From Argyresthia goedartella (taxonomy: Eukaryota > Arthropoda > Insecta > Lepidoptera > Argyresthiidae), in contig OX463827.1 of assembly GCA_949825045.1 (NCBI GenBank), positions 5,230,501 through 5,294,500 on the forward strand: a stretch of DNA of 64,000 bases. Direction: 5' to 3'. Below, in pieces: positions 11,308 to 22,408 of this stretch; positions within the stretch are counted from its first letter, which is position 1; every line of letters starts with the position of its first letter. The notes below the pieces were generated by a model. It did not search any database. It saw only the letters and a program-made list of their open reading frames with translations, and was not told where the DNA came from. Position numbers and translations under genes: made by a program.

Positions 11308-11370
<63 letters not shown>

Positions 11371-11520
11371 AATCCCCAGGTCTTGGATGTTTATATGTGT
11401 GTGACGTCGCTGTTTCTGGTTACCACGACACAGGGTATCCTAGTGTGGGGCCAGAAGCAATGTATGTGCCTGTATGTAAATGTTTAATGTTTGTTTATGT
11501 TTAATCAATGTAATGGGCCT
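11231..11520 (+). mobile_element. SINE family A, full-length copy with a long internal A tract
   Basis: The tRNA-like head at about 11,231-11,302 has a box A-like TGGCGCAGCGG and box B GGTTCGATCCC, followed by GGCTGGGGG. A run of 62 A (11,308-11,369) separates the head from the body (TCTTGGATGTTTATATGTGT, then GGTATCCTAGTGTGGGGCCA). No protein is encoded; the lysine-rich frame through the A tract is an artefact. Polymerase III transcription from boxes A/B is expected for the family. Confidence 0.85.
11308..11369 (+). repeat. Poly-A tract, 62 bases
   Basis: Uninterrupted A run in the middle of a SINE rather than at its 3' end. Confidence 0.95.
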
Positions 11521-11579
11521 CTAGACTGCGGGTAGTCTAACAAATCATGTCAGAGCATGAACCTAATCACAAAGGGCTA

Positions 11580-11846
11580 GTATTTAATCGCACATCAACT
11601 ATACTGATTTGCACAGCAAAAAAGGATCAGCAAAAACACTTCTTACTTCTTATGTTTTAAATATTTTATGTGTACTCAAGTTTATGTTAAGGATTTTGTG
11701 TTGTTCTTGCAAGTTCAACCTAACACGAAGGATAAAGGGGTTAACCTATTCACTTTGCTGACCCCCTTTACCCTTCACCTAAGCTACCGCAGCATTTTGC
11801 CCTGATATTTTCTGTGCAAATCACTATTTTTGATGTGCAGTTTAAT
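11580..11846. mobile_element. Small inverted-repeat element, family A core
   Basis: Imperfect terminal inverted repeats: TTTAATCGCACATCAA on the left, TTTGATGTGCAGTTTAA on the right, each next to GATTTGCACAGC or its complement. The core holds CCTAACACGAAGGATAAAGG and its pairing partner CCCTTTACCCTTCACC. Related copy with the same ends at 44,332-44,527. Confidence 0.75.
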
Positions 11847-12164
11847 GCTTCCCATATCAAAAGGGTTCGTCGATATAAGAATTGTTAATTGTCAGCAGGA
11901 ATACTTTATAAAGATAGTTTTGTGTAAAAATACCACCAATTGACAACAATGTGTTATGACGTCACACTGCAGAGCTTCCACACAACTGATGATCAAAAAA
12001 GGACTGCCCTTGTCAAGTAGACAATTCTAAGAAAACTGTAACTTAACCGAACCGAAATACTAATTTAGTCACGCTTTTACTAAGTTAACCAAAGGCTCTT
12101 GAGCTTCTTGAGGTACAGTCAGTATTTTAGAGGCCACGTGATCAATTTAATTCCAAGGGTAATT
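11847..12164. other. No gene seen
   Basis: AT-rich sequence without a recognisable feature. Confidence 0.4.
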
Positions 12165-12590
12165 TTATTGGTGAACCTTGGATACCTGCAAGCAAGCCAG
12201 ACAGGCCCTCCTGATGATCAGGCCCAGGTTATCGCGTAAGCTTCTGAAGCTAAAGGGGCCACAGCTACGCTTAACTGGACAGGCTTTGCTAAACAAACAC
12301 TTACACACTCTAGGTGTCATGCACAGCCCCCTGTGCAGAGCCTGCATGGAGGTGGAGAAGACAGCCACCCACGTCCTGCTGGAATGTTCCGGCGTGGCCA
12401 TCTACCGGGCAACACACCTCGGGTCGCCGAGGTCGCTCCAGGAAGTCGTCGGCAACATCAGGGTCTACTAGGCCTCCCACAGGAGCTGGGTTGGCATTAG
12501 TAGTGCCCCCAACCCACGTCACGCAAAATAGGCGCAAATTAAAGTCGTCCAGTTGCGGAAAATCGGCCCGCGATAAACTTTAATTATATA
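12165..12590 (+). pseudogene. C-terminal fragment of a Jockey/R1-type LINE reverse transcriptase
   Basis: The frame at 12,178-12,471 reads LTGQALLNKHLHTLGV, then PLCRACMEVEKTATHVLLEC, ending in VY and a stop. The Cys-x2-Cys-x7-His-x4-Cys spacing is the zinc-knuckle that closes ORF2 in many Jockey- and R1-group LINEs. Everything upstream (endonuclease and reverse transcriptase) is missing. A trailer follows to about 12,590. Confidence 0.75.
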
Positions 12591-12628
12591 TACGGGTAAA
12601 TTAATGTCTAACTATTGAAAACATCTCA

Positions 12629-12870
12629 ACGACCCGAATGGCCGAGCCAGCAGTGACCCTGCCTACGAAGCCAAGGGTCCCGGGTTCGAGTCCCGGTGGG
12701 GGCAAATATTTGTTTGACGAGAACGGATGTTTGTACCCTAGTCATGGTTGTTTATCTATCTAAGTATAATATTTACCTATATAAGTATGTGTATCGTTGT
12801 CTAGTACCCAAGATACAGGGAATCCTAGTTTGGGACTAGATCAATGTGTGAAAATAGTGTCCAAGGTATC
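12629..12870 (+). mobile_element. SINE family B copy
   Basis: The tRNA-like head begins GACCCGAATGGCCGAGCC (box A region), with box B GGTTCGAGTCC. The body contains GTATCGTTGTCTAGTACCCA and ATACAGGGAATCCTAG. It ends near CCAAGGTATC, where other copies run into (ATT)n. Confidence 0.85.
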
Positions 12871-13029
12871 AGTATATTATATCTATCAATCAATTTTAAT
12901 ATTTTTATATTTTCCGGCTCAATAAAGGTATAATGACTCTGCATCTGCTGGATAAATAAAAATAAAAGAATTATAAAAAATGGCGTTTATTCAGCAGTGC
13001 ATACGAGGCTCGGTAATTAAGATAATTCC

Positions 13030-13530
13030 AAATTCCAAATGTCTTTATTACTGTAGATATTTACATATACTTAGCAATCGTCATTTTTTGCCACTTCTCT
13101 ACATTGGACCACTGTGGGAGAAGCAGGGCGTAGAAACTCCCACAGATTGATTTTTAGATCTCTTTTTAAAAATTGCTTATGCTTCACTAATACAAAATAC
13201 AATATTTAGTCATTATCATAATTAATAAGCAGGAATAAATAATTACAAAATTATGAACAGCAAGGTCTGTGTTGAGCCAGATTAACCCCATACAGACCCA
13301 TCATTTAAGTAAGCTTGAACATTGTAATATCCCTTTTTCGACAAAGTCGCTTTAACATGGATTTTAAAAATAGTAATATAAGTGTTGATATCTAGATGAG
13401 CATATAGACTGCTTAAGGCATAGATATAATGCTTGTATAGTAGGATGTTCCCTCGATAGCTCCGTCTCTGTTGCTGATACCCCAGGTGTGATGATGTGGA
13501 ATGAGATGGCCGTAGTTTACTCAATATTTT
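13030..13530 (-). pseudogene. LINE family F1 3' fragment
   Basis: The minus-strand frame (13,524 to 13,282) ends HVKATLSKKGYYNVQAYLND, matching the C-terminus of the 24.6-27.3 kb LINE, followed by its 3' UTR on the minus strand (TGGACCACTGTGGGAGAAGC on the plus strand). 5'-truncated, with no catalytic domain. Confidence 0.85.
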
Positions 13531-13960
13531 ACCTTTAATTATAACTTCACAAGGTTAGGTGCGTATCCTCGTATGTATCGAATGCGTATGATCGAGCTTC
13601 GTAGCTAAACCCGATCCTATTGGTCCATTGCGTGATGACGTGATCAGCGACCAATCAACGATGCGCCTGATGACGAGATGCGTAGCTAATTACAGCAGTT
13701 GACGTCACAACATAGGGTTTTATTAATTTACAATTATTTATTGGTAAAAAGTACACATTCTACCATTTCATGTTTTTGAGTCACGCACCTCCCGCCCCTC
13801 CGCCCCCTCAGACGTGGCTGGCGCCTTTGCATACTCCCACGCGTTGAAAGAATTGACTTTACGGCGTTGACTTAAGGGATTAAATATGGCCAGAAATGCA
13901 TCTTTAGCTTCAATTCTAGGCTAAACTAGACACCATAAAAATTTAGGATTAATAAATGTT
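13531..13960. other. No gene seen
   Basis: Moderately GC-rich between 13,560 and 13,700, with several GATGACG/CGTCA-like words. No open frame of note. Confidence 0.4.
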
Positions 13961-14197
13961 ATAATAATAATAATACCTTGGACACTATTTACACACATTG
14001 ATCTAGCCCCAAACTTGGATTCCCTGTATCTTGGGTACTAGACAACGATACACATACTTATATAGATAAATATTATACTTAGATAGATAAACAACCATGA
14101 CTAGGGTACAAACATCCCTTCTCATCAAACAAATATATGCCCCCATCGGGACTCGAACCCGTGACCCTTGGCTTCGCAGGCAGGGTCACTGCCGACT

Positions 14198-17032
14198 TCA
14201 TTTCACAAAAAGCTGTATAATTTGAGGGGATTTCAACATGGACACCCTTAGTGATAATAATAGACTCAACAAATTTTTGGCCATGTTGAAATGCTACAAT
14301 TTTAGATATTTGATAGATACACCAACCTTTATCAGAAATGGTGCTCGCGCATCATGCCTCGACAACTTTCTGACAAATGTGCCGGAAGAGTATATTGAAG
14401 GTACGGATGTGGATCATAACGGTATTTCAGATGGTCATGCAGCAATCTTTTGTAACCTTAAACTGCCGAATCTAAGTTTAGCACACAAGGAAAACCATAC
14501 TCTCCTAATAGAACGCAGACAGTATTCAGAAAGCAATAATGAACGGTTTAGATCCGAAGTTATAAGAGGAAACCTAAATGACAAAGGAATAAATGGTTTT
14601 ATTTCAAGTTTTGGTAAAATTTTCCATAGTTGCTTTGTAAAAAAGAAGAAAAAGATAGCGTTAGGAAAGTCAGGCAAAATTAAATGGCTTACACCAGGCC
14701 TAAAAGTCTCAAGTAAAATGAAGAGGGTTTTAGCCAATATGAATAGCTGTAACGAGAGTATCAAGCATTACCGCAGTGAGTATATTAGGATATACAGGAG
14801 CGTACTAACACAAGCCAAAAAGCTTGCAGTTCGGTCGGAACTAAATAAAGCAAAATGCTCTACCAAAGCCTTGTGGAAAGTAGTGAACAAACACAGAAAT
14901 AAGAAAACGATCTCGGTTACAGAAAAGTTATTGCTAAAAGTAAATGACAAAATAATTCACAAACCAATCGAAATAGTAGACGTCTTCGCAGACCAATTTG
15001 AGGTTAAATCCGTAGGAATTATTAATGGTTCTCAGCAAGCAGTAGATCTGCTAAAAATTAACAGCCCGAGAGTCACAGGCGAGATGGACTTTAGACAGAC
15101 GTGTATAACTGAAATCAAAAAGATAGTCCAACTTTTTGAAAGCAAGCCATCATGCGGTTACGATGACATGCCAATCACAGTAATCAAAAACAACATTGAT
15201 ATTTTAGCAGAGCCACTTACAATTTTCTTTAATAACTGTTTAAATATGGCAATTTTCCCAGATCAATTTAAGATCGCCCGTGTATTGCCAGTTCATAAAA
15301 AAGGAACAAAAGAAAATCCGTCCCACTACAGACCGTCATATTGCCAGTCCTATCGAAGATATTTGAGAAAATTATCAAGGCAAGATTTCTAGCGCACTTG
15401 GTAAATTATAAAATACTTAGTGACAGACAGTTCGGTTATCGGAGAGGTTTGGGTACATCTGATGCTATTGATACATTGGTAGATGACGTTGTAGGTAAAC
15501 TAGACGAGAAAATGAAAGTTGCTGCACTTTTTCTAGACTTGAGCTCGGCGTTTGATTTTGTTGACCATGACATTTTAATAGATAAGCTGGAACATTATGG
15601 TGTAAGAGGGAAATGCCTGAATTTAATGAAATCTTACCTTCAAAATAGGAAGCAGTTTGTTGAACTGTGCTCGACTGATAGTGGATGTCAAATGATAAAC
15701 AGGTCCAGATTAGTTCATTTGACTAGAGGAGTGCCGCAGGGTTCTATTTTGGGCCCAATCTTCTTTATTGTTTTCACTAACGACCTGTTTGAGTATATTG
15801 GTAGGGAAATACCTGATAGTCAACTTGTAGTTTATGCGGATGACACAAATGCTGTCGTTTCAGACAAGGATATAACATCACTCGAATCTAAAGTTAATGT
15901 TATTCTAAAACTGTTTGATTCCTGGTTTACCAACAATAACCTGAAAATCAACACCACTAAAACTAATCTACTCTTATTCAAGACCACCGCACGAAATAAT
16001 GATAAAATAAAGGCTACCCTAAACGGGGACGCAGTGGCGACAGTCAATGTAGTTAGGTTTTTGGGGGTTAATATTGATGCCTCTCTCAACTGGAAGCCCG
16101 AACTTAGTGCCCTGGAAGGTAGTATTGGCTCAGCGTGCTATGCCCTGAGAAGTCTTAGGGACGTAGTAACTGAAGGACACCTGAAAATGGTTTATTATGC
16201 TCTGGTTGAGTCCAAGTTGCGCTATAGCATCAAGTTGTGGGGAAATAGCTATGAATATAATATTTTAAAAGCATTCGTGTTACAAAAAAGGGCAATCCGC
16301 ACGATAGCTCGTATCCAACAGACGGAATCGTGCAGGCCGCACTTCATCAGGTTGGGTATACTGACAGTTCCGGCGCTTTACTTGCTTGTGCTGATGGATG
16401 TTCTAGTTAAGAATATTCACAAAATAGAAAACCAGGAACAGAGACATACACGAGAGAATTCGCGTAGAAAGGACTTTCCGATAGTATCTGCACCTAGGTT
16501 AGAAGTAGCAAGACATTCAGCGGGTTATCAGTCACTCAGGTTATTTAACCAGCTCCCGACAGAGCTTAAGCTCATGGTTACGCACAGCAGTTTTAAGGAC
16601 AAGCTAAGAAAATTCTTATTGGAAATGAGTCCATACAGTATTGACGAATTCTGCAATCAATCAAAATAACATTATACAATTTTTATTTATGACATGATAT
16701 TTTATTCCTTGTGTTTATGAATTTATTAATTTTAGTTTTGACGTTTAATTAGACGTACTTCACTTATGATTACTAATAACTGTTATGCCAGGTATGTGAT
16801 TTGTATTTGTATTGAATAATTTATTTTGACATGTTTCAAAGTGTTTTGTTATTTTGTTTGTCTACCTATCATTTAATTTAATTTCAATTAAGTTACATTT
16901 TATTATATTTCTGGCTTATAATTATTTCACTTGTATAGAATTGTTATACCATTTAAATAATATTTTAGTTTTAATCGATGTATTTCAGACACAATTGTAC
17001 TATTGTTTATGAATAAATACTATCGAACTATT
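14198..17032 (+). mobile_element. 5'-truncated CR1-like LINE nested in a SINE
   Basis: Begins inside the endonuclease domain and runs through reverse transcriptase to a 363-bp 3' trailer ending AATAAATACTATCGAACTAT. The truncated 5' end, short target duplication and clean junctions in a known SINE fix both ends of this insertion. Confidence 0.85.
14220..16669 (+). pseudogene. LINE ORF2: partial endonuclease plus reverse transcriptase, one frameshift
   Basis: The endonuclease part starts at the GDFNMDTLSD block; the codon before it is TGA, where relatives have Cys. It ends with NGISDGHAAIFC, the Ser-Asp-His block with an extra Gly. The first frame runs 14,238-15,392. A loss of about 4 bp near 15,341 shifts reading at the RPS/ILPVLSKIFEKI junction, and the second frame runs 15,341-16,669. 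That frame is intact: FLDLSSAFDFVDHD (motif A), RGVPQGSILGPIFF (motif B), VVYADDTNAV (YADD at 15,833-15,844), then LWGNSYEYN and FNQLPTELKLM in the C-terminal domain. Apart from the truncation, one nonsense codon and one frameshift, it is the best-preserved polymerase in the window after the 24.6 kb copy. Confidence 0.9.
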
Positions 17033-17054
17033 GACTCGGCCATTCGGGTCGTCA

Positions 17055-18261
17055 TAAAAGGTCTATTAGAGATAAGAATGTACTTTTAAAATTACCGGAT
17101 ATCTTTTATATTTCATACTTAAAAATATTTTTCGCAATGCATTATTATTCAACTAAATGAACAAGCGCTCGGAGACGAAATCAGTTTCCTATATAAAACT
17201 TACACGCAAAAATAGTTAAAAAAAAGGGAAATTTTTTGGTTGTTTTATTTTATTTTTAATGTTATTATTACAGGAATATAGTAATATTTTCTATAATTTT
17301 CTTGGTCTCGGAGCTCGTGGTACCCCGCGGGGCTCTGCGCGGGAGCATGCGTCACTCTACTTCGACGCGATGCGACGGGTATTTGTTTTCTTTGTCTAAT
17401 TCTCAATGCCATTGGCCTATGTTCAGCCCTTAAACATCAAAATCACAACACAAAACACAGAAAATACAAGAACTTGGCATAGAAACAACAAACAGGCCAG
17501 TGGAGAAACAAGGTAGAATAGATTACAAGATATTAGAATCAGGGCCCTTCTGTGGGCCGGTTTCTTTCCCGGTAAATCACGACTTCCTTTCTCACAAACT
17601 TCTAAGGTAGTTTACAAAAGGGGGGTGCTTCGAAGGTTAATATAACAGTACAGAGCAGACCGTAAAATGGCCCTTAGGATTAAACGGGTCAGAAATTAAA
17701 GAACTAAAAGACTCTTCATACAGCATTTTTATAACCATAAACAAATTATATGTCAGTATCGTAAACAGAATAACGAGGTATGTACTTGTTTGGGCACAGA
17801 ATGGTAAAATAAAAATAAAGGGAGTATCGAATTACTGGATACTTGGAAGCGTATTTGCGCTTTTGGCTGAGAAAAGTGTTGGGGGTAAATTTATTTATTT
17901 GGGGGTAAGTTCCTAACCTCAGAAATGATATTAAGTTCAGATCAGTGACTTCGCCGTTGAAATTGAAGCCCTTTGACCTAAACACACGCGGCCTTTTCAA
18001 CGCATCTACGACGTAGCGACTCTCGTAGAGGTGCCGCGCGCTACGAGCGTAGCAACTGCTACGCTTTTTGCATCGGTGCGATTCGTTTGAAAATGGGTGA
18101 CCCATTTAAAAACAATTATGAACAAACAAATGTATTTAAAACATGTAGAACATCATTGTGTGACTGTGTGTGTGTATAAAATATGTCGCCGTAAGATTGT
18201 CAACACCGTTTTTTTTTCTCGGTAGTCGGTAAACTGTAGCGTACTGCTTACTATATGTCGC
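17055..18261. other. No gene recognised
   Basis: A GC-rich patch at about 17,305-17,390 (CCCCGCGGGGCTCTGCGCGG) stands out from AT-rich flanks. A 119-codon minus-strand frame (17,746-18,105) has no domain I can identify. Confidence 0.4.
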
Positions 18262-18485
18262 GTTAGTTGTTAAACTAACGGTTAAAACCGTTAAATAGTA
18301 AACTGGTTTAAACTTGAATTGCAAATGGAATACCAGGGCAAACATTGCGGTAGCTTAGGTGAAGACTAGAGGGGGCGAGCACAGCAAAACAAACGTTAAT
18401 TCTAAACTCTGTCGGTCTGTTTTAATATCTGTCTATAGTTGATCAACTAATGCGTTAGTTTATTAACTAAAGGTTTTGACTATCT
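18262..18485 (-). mobile_element. Small inverted-repeat element, family B ends
   Basis: Ends carry AACGGTTAAAACCGTTAAAT on the left and TTAACTAAAGGTTTTGACTA on the right, as in the plus-strand copy at 60,081-60,360. The inner part (CAGGGCAAACATTGCGGTAG) is the reverse complement of the hairpin core shared with family A. Confidence 0.65.
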
Positions 18486-19614
18486 TACAGTGACATATAC
18501 AAATAATGTATTTATTGACCGACCGAGCGAAGCGAGCGAAGGGCTCCATTTCGACAAGATAGGAGGACGATTTTGCTTTCATCTGTGTGTCTGTCAGTTT
18601 CGGTCTAGAGGCCACAGTTTTCAAGCGATCCTCACAAAACTTATTAGCACACGTGTTCCTTGATTTTTTTATTTATTTTTTTGTCGAGAGATTTTTTCGA
18701 TTTTCTCTTTAGGGGGGGAGTTATGACGTCATTAATTTTTTGTATATTTTTTTTTTCTGAAACCTATCGTGTGGGGTATCAAATTAAAGGGCATCATAAG
18801 CCGGTTCTAAAAATATACAACAACATTACCTTTCGGCCGCCTGTTTTCTAAAAATCCAAGAAATATTTTCAAAACATACTAATTTTGGACTCCTCGAAGT
18901 AGGAGGCGGATTAGTAAAGAGGATCTATGCAGATCATGAGAGTGAGTGAAATAGACTATAACTATTTTCGTGAAAAGTCAATAGATGGTATTTTAAATCG
19001 CAAAAGTGGTTTACAAAATTATTGGTGCGGCTACTTTACTACTTGATTTTGATTGAATCTAAAATACTTACCTATAAATTGGTTCACTGTCCCCCCTGTT
19101 AGCGAGGTCTACTGCCCACATGGCCACTAGTTTATGTAGTTGCAGAATTACTTTACCAAGAAGTCTAAAGACCGGTATCTGCCATAGGCATCTTTAACGT
19201 AACTGAAACAGAATCCCCTACCTCATATTTTTATTTACCAGACCGTTAACCCACGTATTTATGTTTAGTTCCTTTACACGCATCTTACCGCATAGTTTAC
19301 CGGCACAGTAACCGAAACCCGAACTAATCTGCGGGCTAATGTACCGTTAAGTGAAAGTAGCCGGCATGAAATAAAATAGCTCGCTGCTCTCCTCTCCGGA
19401 CTGTAAACCCGAAAAGAACCGAAATCAATCAACGGTCTTAAACGGGTAATTTCCTGCGAAAACCATGCGGTTGGGATAAATAAATGTGGAAAAAACTATG
19501 AGAAAGTATAAAGGTGTAATTCCGAAGCGAACGACGTGTCGCCGACGCGACTGAGCGAGATAGTAAGCGTAGTAACCTAGTGCATGAGTGAGTCAGCGGA
19601 GTAACTAGATGGTA
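18486..19614. other. No gene; dispersed-repeat fragments
   Basis: Around 18,520-18,545 is ACCGAGCGAAGCGAGCGAAG, a wording repeated in other insect repeats. 18,950-19,050 (GCAAAAGTGGTTTACAAAAT, then ATTGGTGCGGCTACTTT) matches the interior of repeat family E. The rest is unassigned. Confidence 0.45.
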
Positions 19615-19800
19615 GATGACCTCTGTAGTGCAGCGGTTGTGGCTCTGCCTACCATGCGAGAGGTCCCGGGTTCGATCCCCGGCTGGGGGGGATAAAGAAA
19701 AAACCTAGGTCTTGGATGTTTATATGCTTTGTCGCTGTGTCTGGTATCCTAGTGTGGGCTCAGAGGCAATGTATGTGGCTGTATATCAAAAATATACTTA
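19615..19800 (+). mobile_element. SINE family A copy
   Basis: GACCTCTGTAGTGCAGCGG head, box B GGTTCGATCCC at about 19,669-19,679, then GTCTTGGATGTTTATATG and GGTATCCTAGTGTGGGCTCA. It lacks the long A tract of the 11.2 kb copy. Bounded on the right by an A-rich stretch. Confidence 0.85.
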
Positions 19801-20194
19801 AAAAATGTTGGTTAAACCCACAGATATCGAGAGATAGGCCCTTGGCGCTAAGCTTGTATCGGAACCAGTGTCGCCGAAAATTAAGAACACGCACACATAC
19901 ATCTACACCACTCATACATCAATCCTTCCACTTTTATTGGTCAGTGCAATGTCATGCACCTATCGTCCGAACACACCCACACTACCACAGGTACACGCTA
20001 GTCGACCTAGTGCTGGGATATTGCAAGGACAGCGTGTTTCATCAATGCATTATAATTTATAGACAGTTGTATTTATGCCGGGTTGTATAAATAAAATTTT
20101 GTTTTTTAAACTTTGTTTGTTAAATATGACATATTTATTTTACAAGAAATACCTATTACTATGTTTACAGGCTGTAACACATACGGGGTGCCAA
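19801..20194. other. No gene recognised
   Basis: A 124-codon frame overlaps the SINE and this region. Its upstream part is SINE sequence, so I do not accept it as a gene. A polyadenylation-like AATAAAATTTTG lies near 20,090. Confidence 0.4.
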
Positions 20195-20403
20195 GCCGAA
20201 AAGGATTGTTTGGGACATGATTTTGAACAACTTTCTCAATGCATCTGATTTGATCAGAGAAACGTTATTTTTTACTTCCCCATACAAATCAGCTGACCCC
20301 TCGGCCCAAAATGTACTGCAAAGTGAAAAATAATGTTGCTCTGATCAAATCGTTTTAATAGAGAAGGATGTTCAGATTGATATCTTAACAACCGCCTTTC
20401 GGC
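20195..20403. mobile_element. 209-bp hairpin MITE (family C)
   Basis: Arms pair over about 65 bases, from GCCGAAAAGG at the left to CCTTTCGGC at the right. Each contains TGATTTGATCAGAG or its complement next to TTGAACAAC/TGTTCAG. A second member lies at 33,142-33,362 with the same arm sequence. Confidence 0.75.
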
Positions 20404-22237
20404 ATATATACCCTTTCTGTATAATCCTGTACAGTGCAATACTACCTATTGACAAGAAAAATGAAAATATTTATTAAGAACTTGGCGTTTTGACAATTTA
20501 GGCGTAGCATTTTTTGCTAAGTAATGCAGTCTTATATTAGTATATCTTCTCATTAGAGCTTTGATTAGTAATATTAGATGATTACCCAATAGGTTTTGTT
20601 CGAGGTGGTAAAAAATCTACTTCATTCCATCGATTCAAAAACATAATTCTCACTATCACTATTCCCTCACCATACGTGTTTCTGCGTGCGTGTAACAGTT
20701 CGCCTCCGTACCTCGATGCATATTTACTTTCGTATTTAGATAAGTGTGAAATATTCATTGCTTGTTAGCTTGGCAATATATAGTGAAATTAAGATACAAA
20801 ACAAGCAATGGATAAATAAACCTAGTGAGAACAAAATGACTTTGTCACTTTAATGATCAACTCGTGACGAATTTTTTGTGAATGATTTATTTCCGTATTA
20901 ATGTTTATTTCTTGTGTTTTAAGAAGAAATAATAGTTTGAATGAGACTTACAAGTGATACGTTACTCCGCCGTTCTTATAGTTCACAATCCCGCTTCTAT
21001 TTTTGCACATGAGTATTGCACAGGTCGGCATTTTCGAAAAACAGCGGAAATGAATTCGTCACTGCGGTCGCCCGGCGACTGCCGAGAATTTTTAATATGA
21101 AGACTATCGGGGCTAGATTTGTCCGCACGCGCAACGCCACTCAACCTATCTCTAGATATCTGTGGTTAAACCTAAGTGAAGCCTACAATTGTAGGTCTGC
21201 GACGGGGTCTAATAAGGCAATTAGCAAGTGATTTTGAATGAGGCATCGCAATTTTGATCCTTATGTCATGGTGATAAAATTCAAATCCTAAAACGGATTT
21301 TAATTCGTAGGCCCAACGAACTAGCTTGAAGGGTTCACAGGATTATTTATTTATTTTCTGTAAATTTTTTCGCATCTTTATTTCTTATGATTTCTGTGCA
21401 ATATGGATATGAATATACCTGGTAGCTGATTGAAAATTTCTCAAATTGTCGATTTAAAATGGTGGTAGGTATACAATTACCGCACTGAATAGCGTGTTTA
21501 TGAGGAGGCCTACACCCAACAGTGGATCCCCTGACAGGCTGATGCTGACGATGAGGAAGATATATAGATAACTTATTTGTAAACCAATTAATAACAAAAT
21601 CAGAGAAGTTTTTTGAGCTCAGTGTTCTGCCTAGGGACTAGAGACTGCTGGTTCAGTGCACTGCCACAAACACTCGTCTGTGGCGGTCATTTTGTAAATT
21701 TCGCGTCATCTGTGTGTCCCGCACAGCCCCCCGCACAGTTCGATGACTTTTGAGTGCTGATGTTTAGTTTTTTTTTTTAATTCTCCTATTTTTGTTAGAA
21801 TTAAGAATAATTCATATTAGAATAACATTCCTCTTTTCCCTTTCCACAGCGCCTAATAGTTCAGTTTGATTACAGCTAATATGTGTAACTTATTATGAAG
21901 CTCCCTGAGTTGTTACTTACTTCTGTTAGTTACTTATTTCTGTATTATTTTTAAAATAAATTTTTATTGCATTGTAATGTATAGAACTACAATAAACAAA
22001 GACACAGATAGTCTTCATACATTTATTTAATAATATTACACTTTCGCGCGACACAAAACTGGAATGGCGGTTGAGAGTGGAGTCTTTGAGTGAGTTTTAT
22101 TGTGCAATGTGTGACAACAGAGTATAAAACCATTCTTTCATTAGATAGCCTGTTCTTTCTCGTACAATTTGAATAGGTTAGAAAGAGATAGGATTAACAT
22201 GAAAGCTGCAACGGAAGCAAAATTGAACCTAATTTCC
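20404..22237. other. No gene recognised
   Basis: A CpG-richer patch at about 21,030-21,150 holds a 71-codon frame without recognisable features. 21,238-21,290 is one of three copies of a short repeat (also 22,690-22,750 and 57,964-58,010) built around GATTTTGA..ATG.CATGGT.ATA. 21,500-21,560 (AGGCCTACACCCAACAGTGG, then GATGATGAGG-like words) resembles the 3' end of an RTE-type LINE or SINE. Confidence 0.4.
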
Positions 22238-22309
22238 TTGTCCCGCTGCGGGACAAACACTCACCTTCCACACACAGGCACTTGCCTGACTTGTCCCGCA
22301 GCGGGACAA
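22238..22309. repeat. Twin 19-bp palindromes
   Basis: TTGTCCCGCTGCGGGACAA at 22,238-22,256 and TTGTCCCGCAGCGGGACAA at 22,291-22,309. They differ only at the central base and their starts are 53 bp apart. The spacer contains a third small inverted repeat (CAGGCACTTGCCTG). Confidence 0.9.
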
Positions 22310-22408
22310 CCACAGACGAGTGGTTAGTATTATATATTTGTTAACTTTATACGCGTAGGAGATACTCTTTAGTAAACTGCTGAAGGCTTTTAGAAAGAAT
22401 ATTACATT

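Larger units (their letters stand above)
13961..17054 (-). mobile_element. SINE family B copy split by a 2.8 kb LINE
   Basis: Minus-strand SINE-B. The tail and most of the body lie at 13,974-14,197 (ATT-repeat tail at 13,961-13,976), and the first 20 or so bases of the tRNA-like head are at 17,033-17,054 (GACTCGGCCATTCGGGTCGT). Between them sits the LINE of 14,198-17,032. GACT at 14,194-14,197 and again at 17,033-17,036 is the apparent target duplication. Confidence 0.85.

Noticed and set aside
11226..11504. Lysine-rich protein across the A tract
   Set aside because: Translation of a SINE and a poly-A run.
12629..12720. Functional tRNA gene
   Set aside because: The tRNA-like heads here and at 11.2, 19.6, 28.5, 32.5 and 49.1 kb are followed by SINE bodies and do not fold as clean cloverleaves by eye.
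21016..21231. CpG-richer patch as promoter plus small gene
   Set aside because: No core promoter elements or conserved protein could be pointed to.
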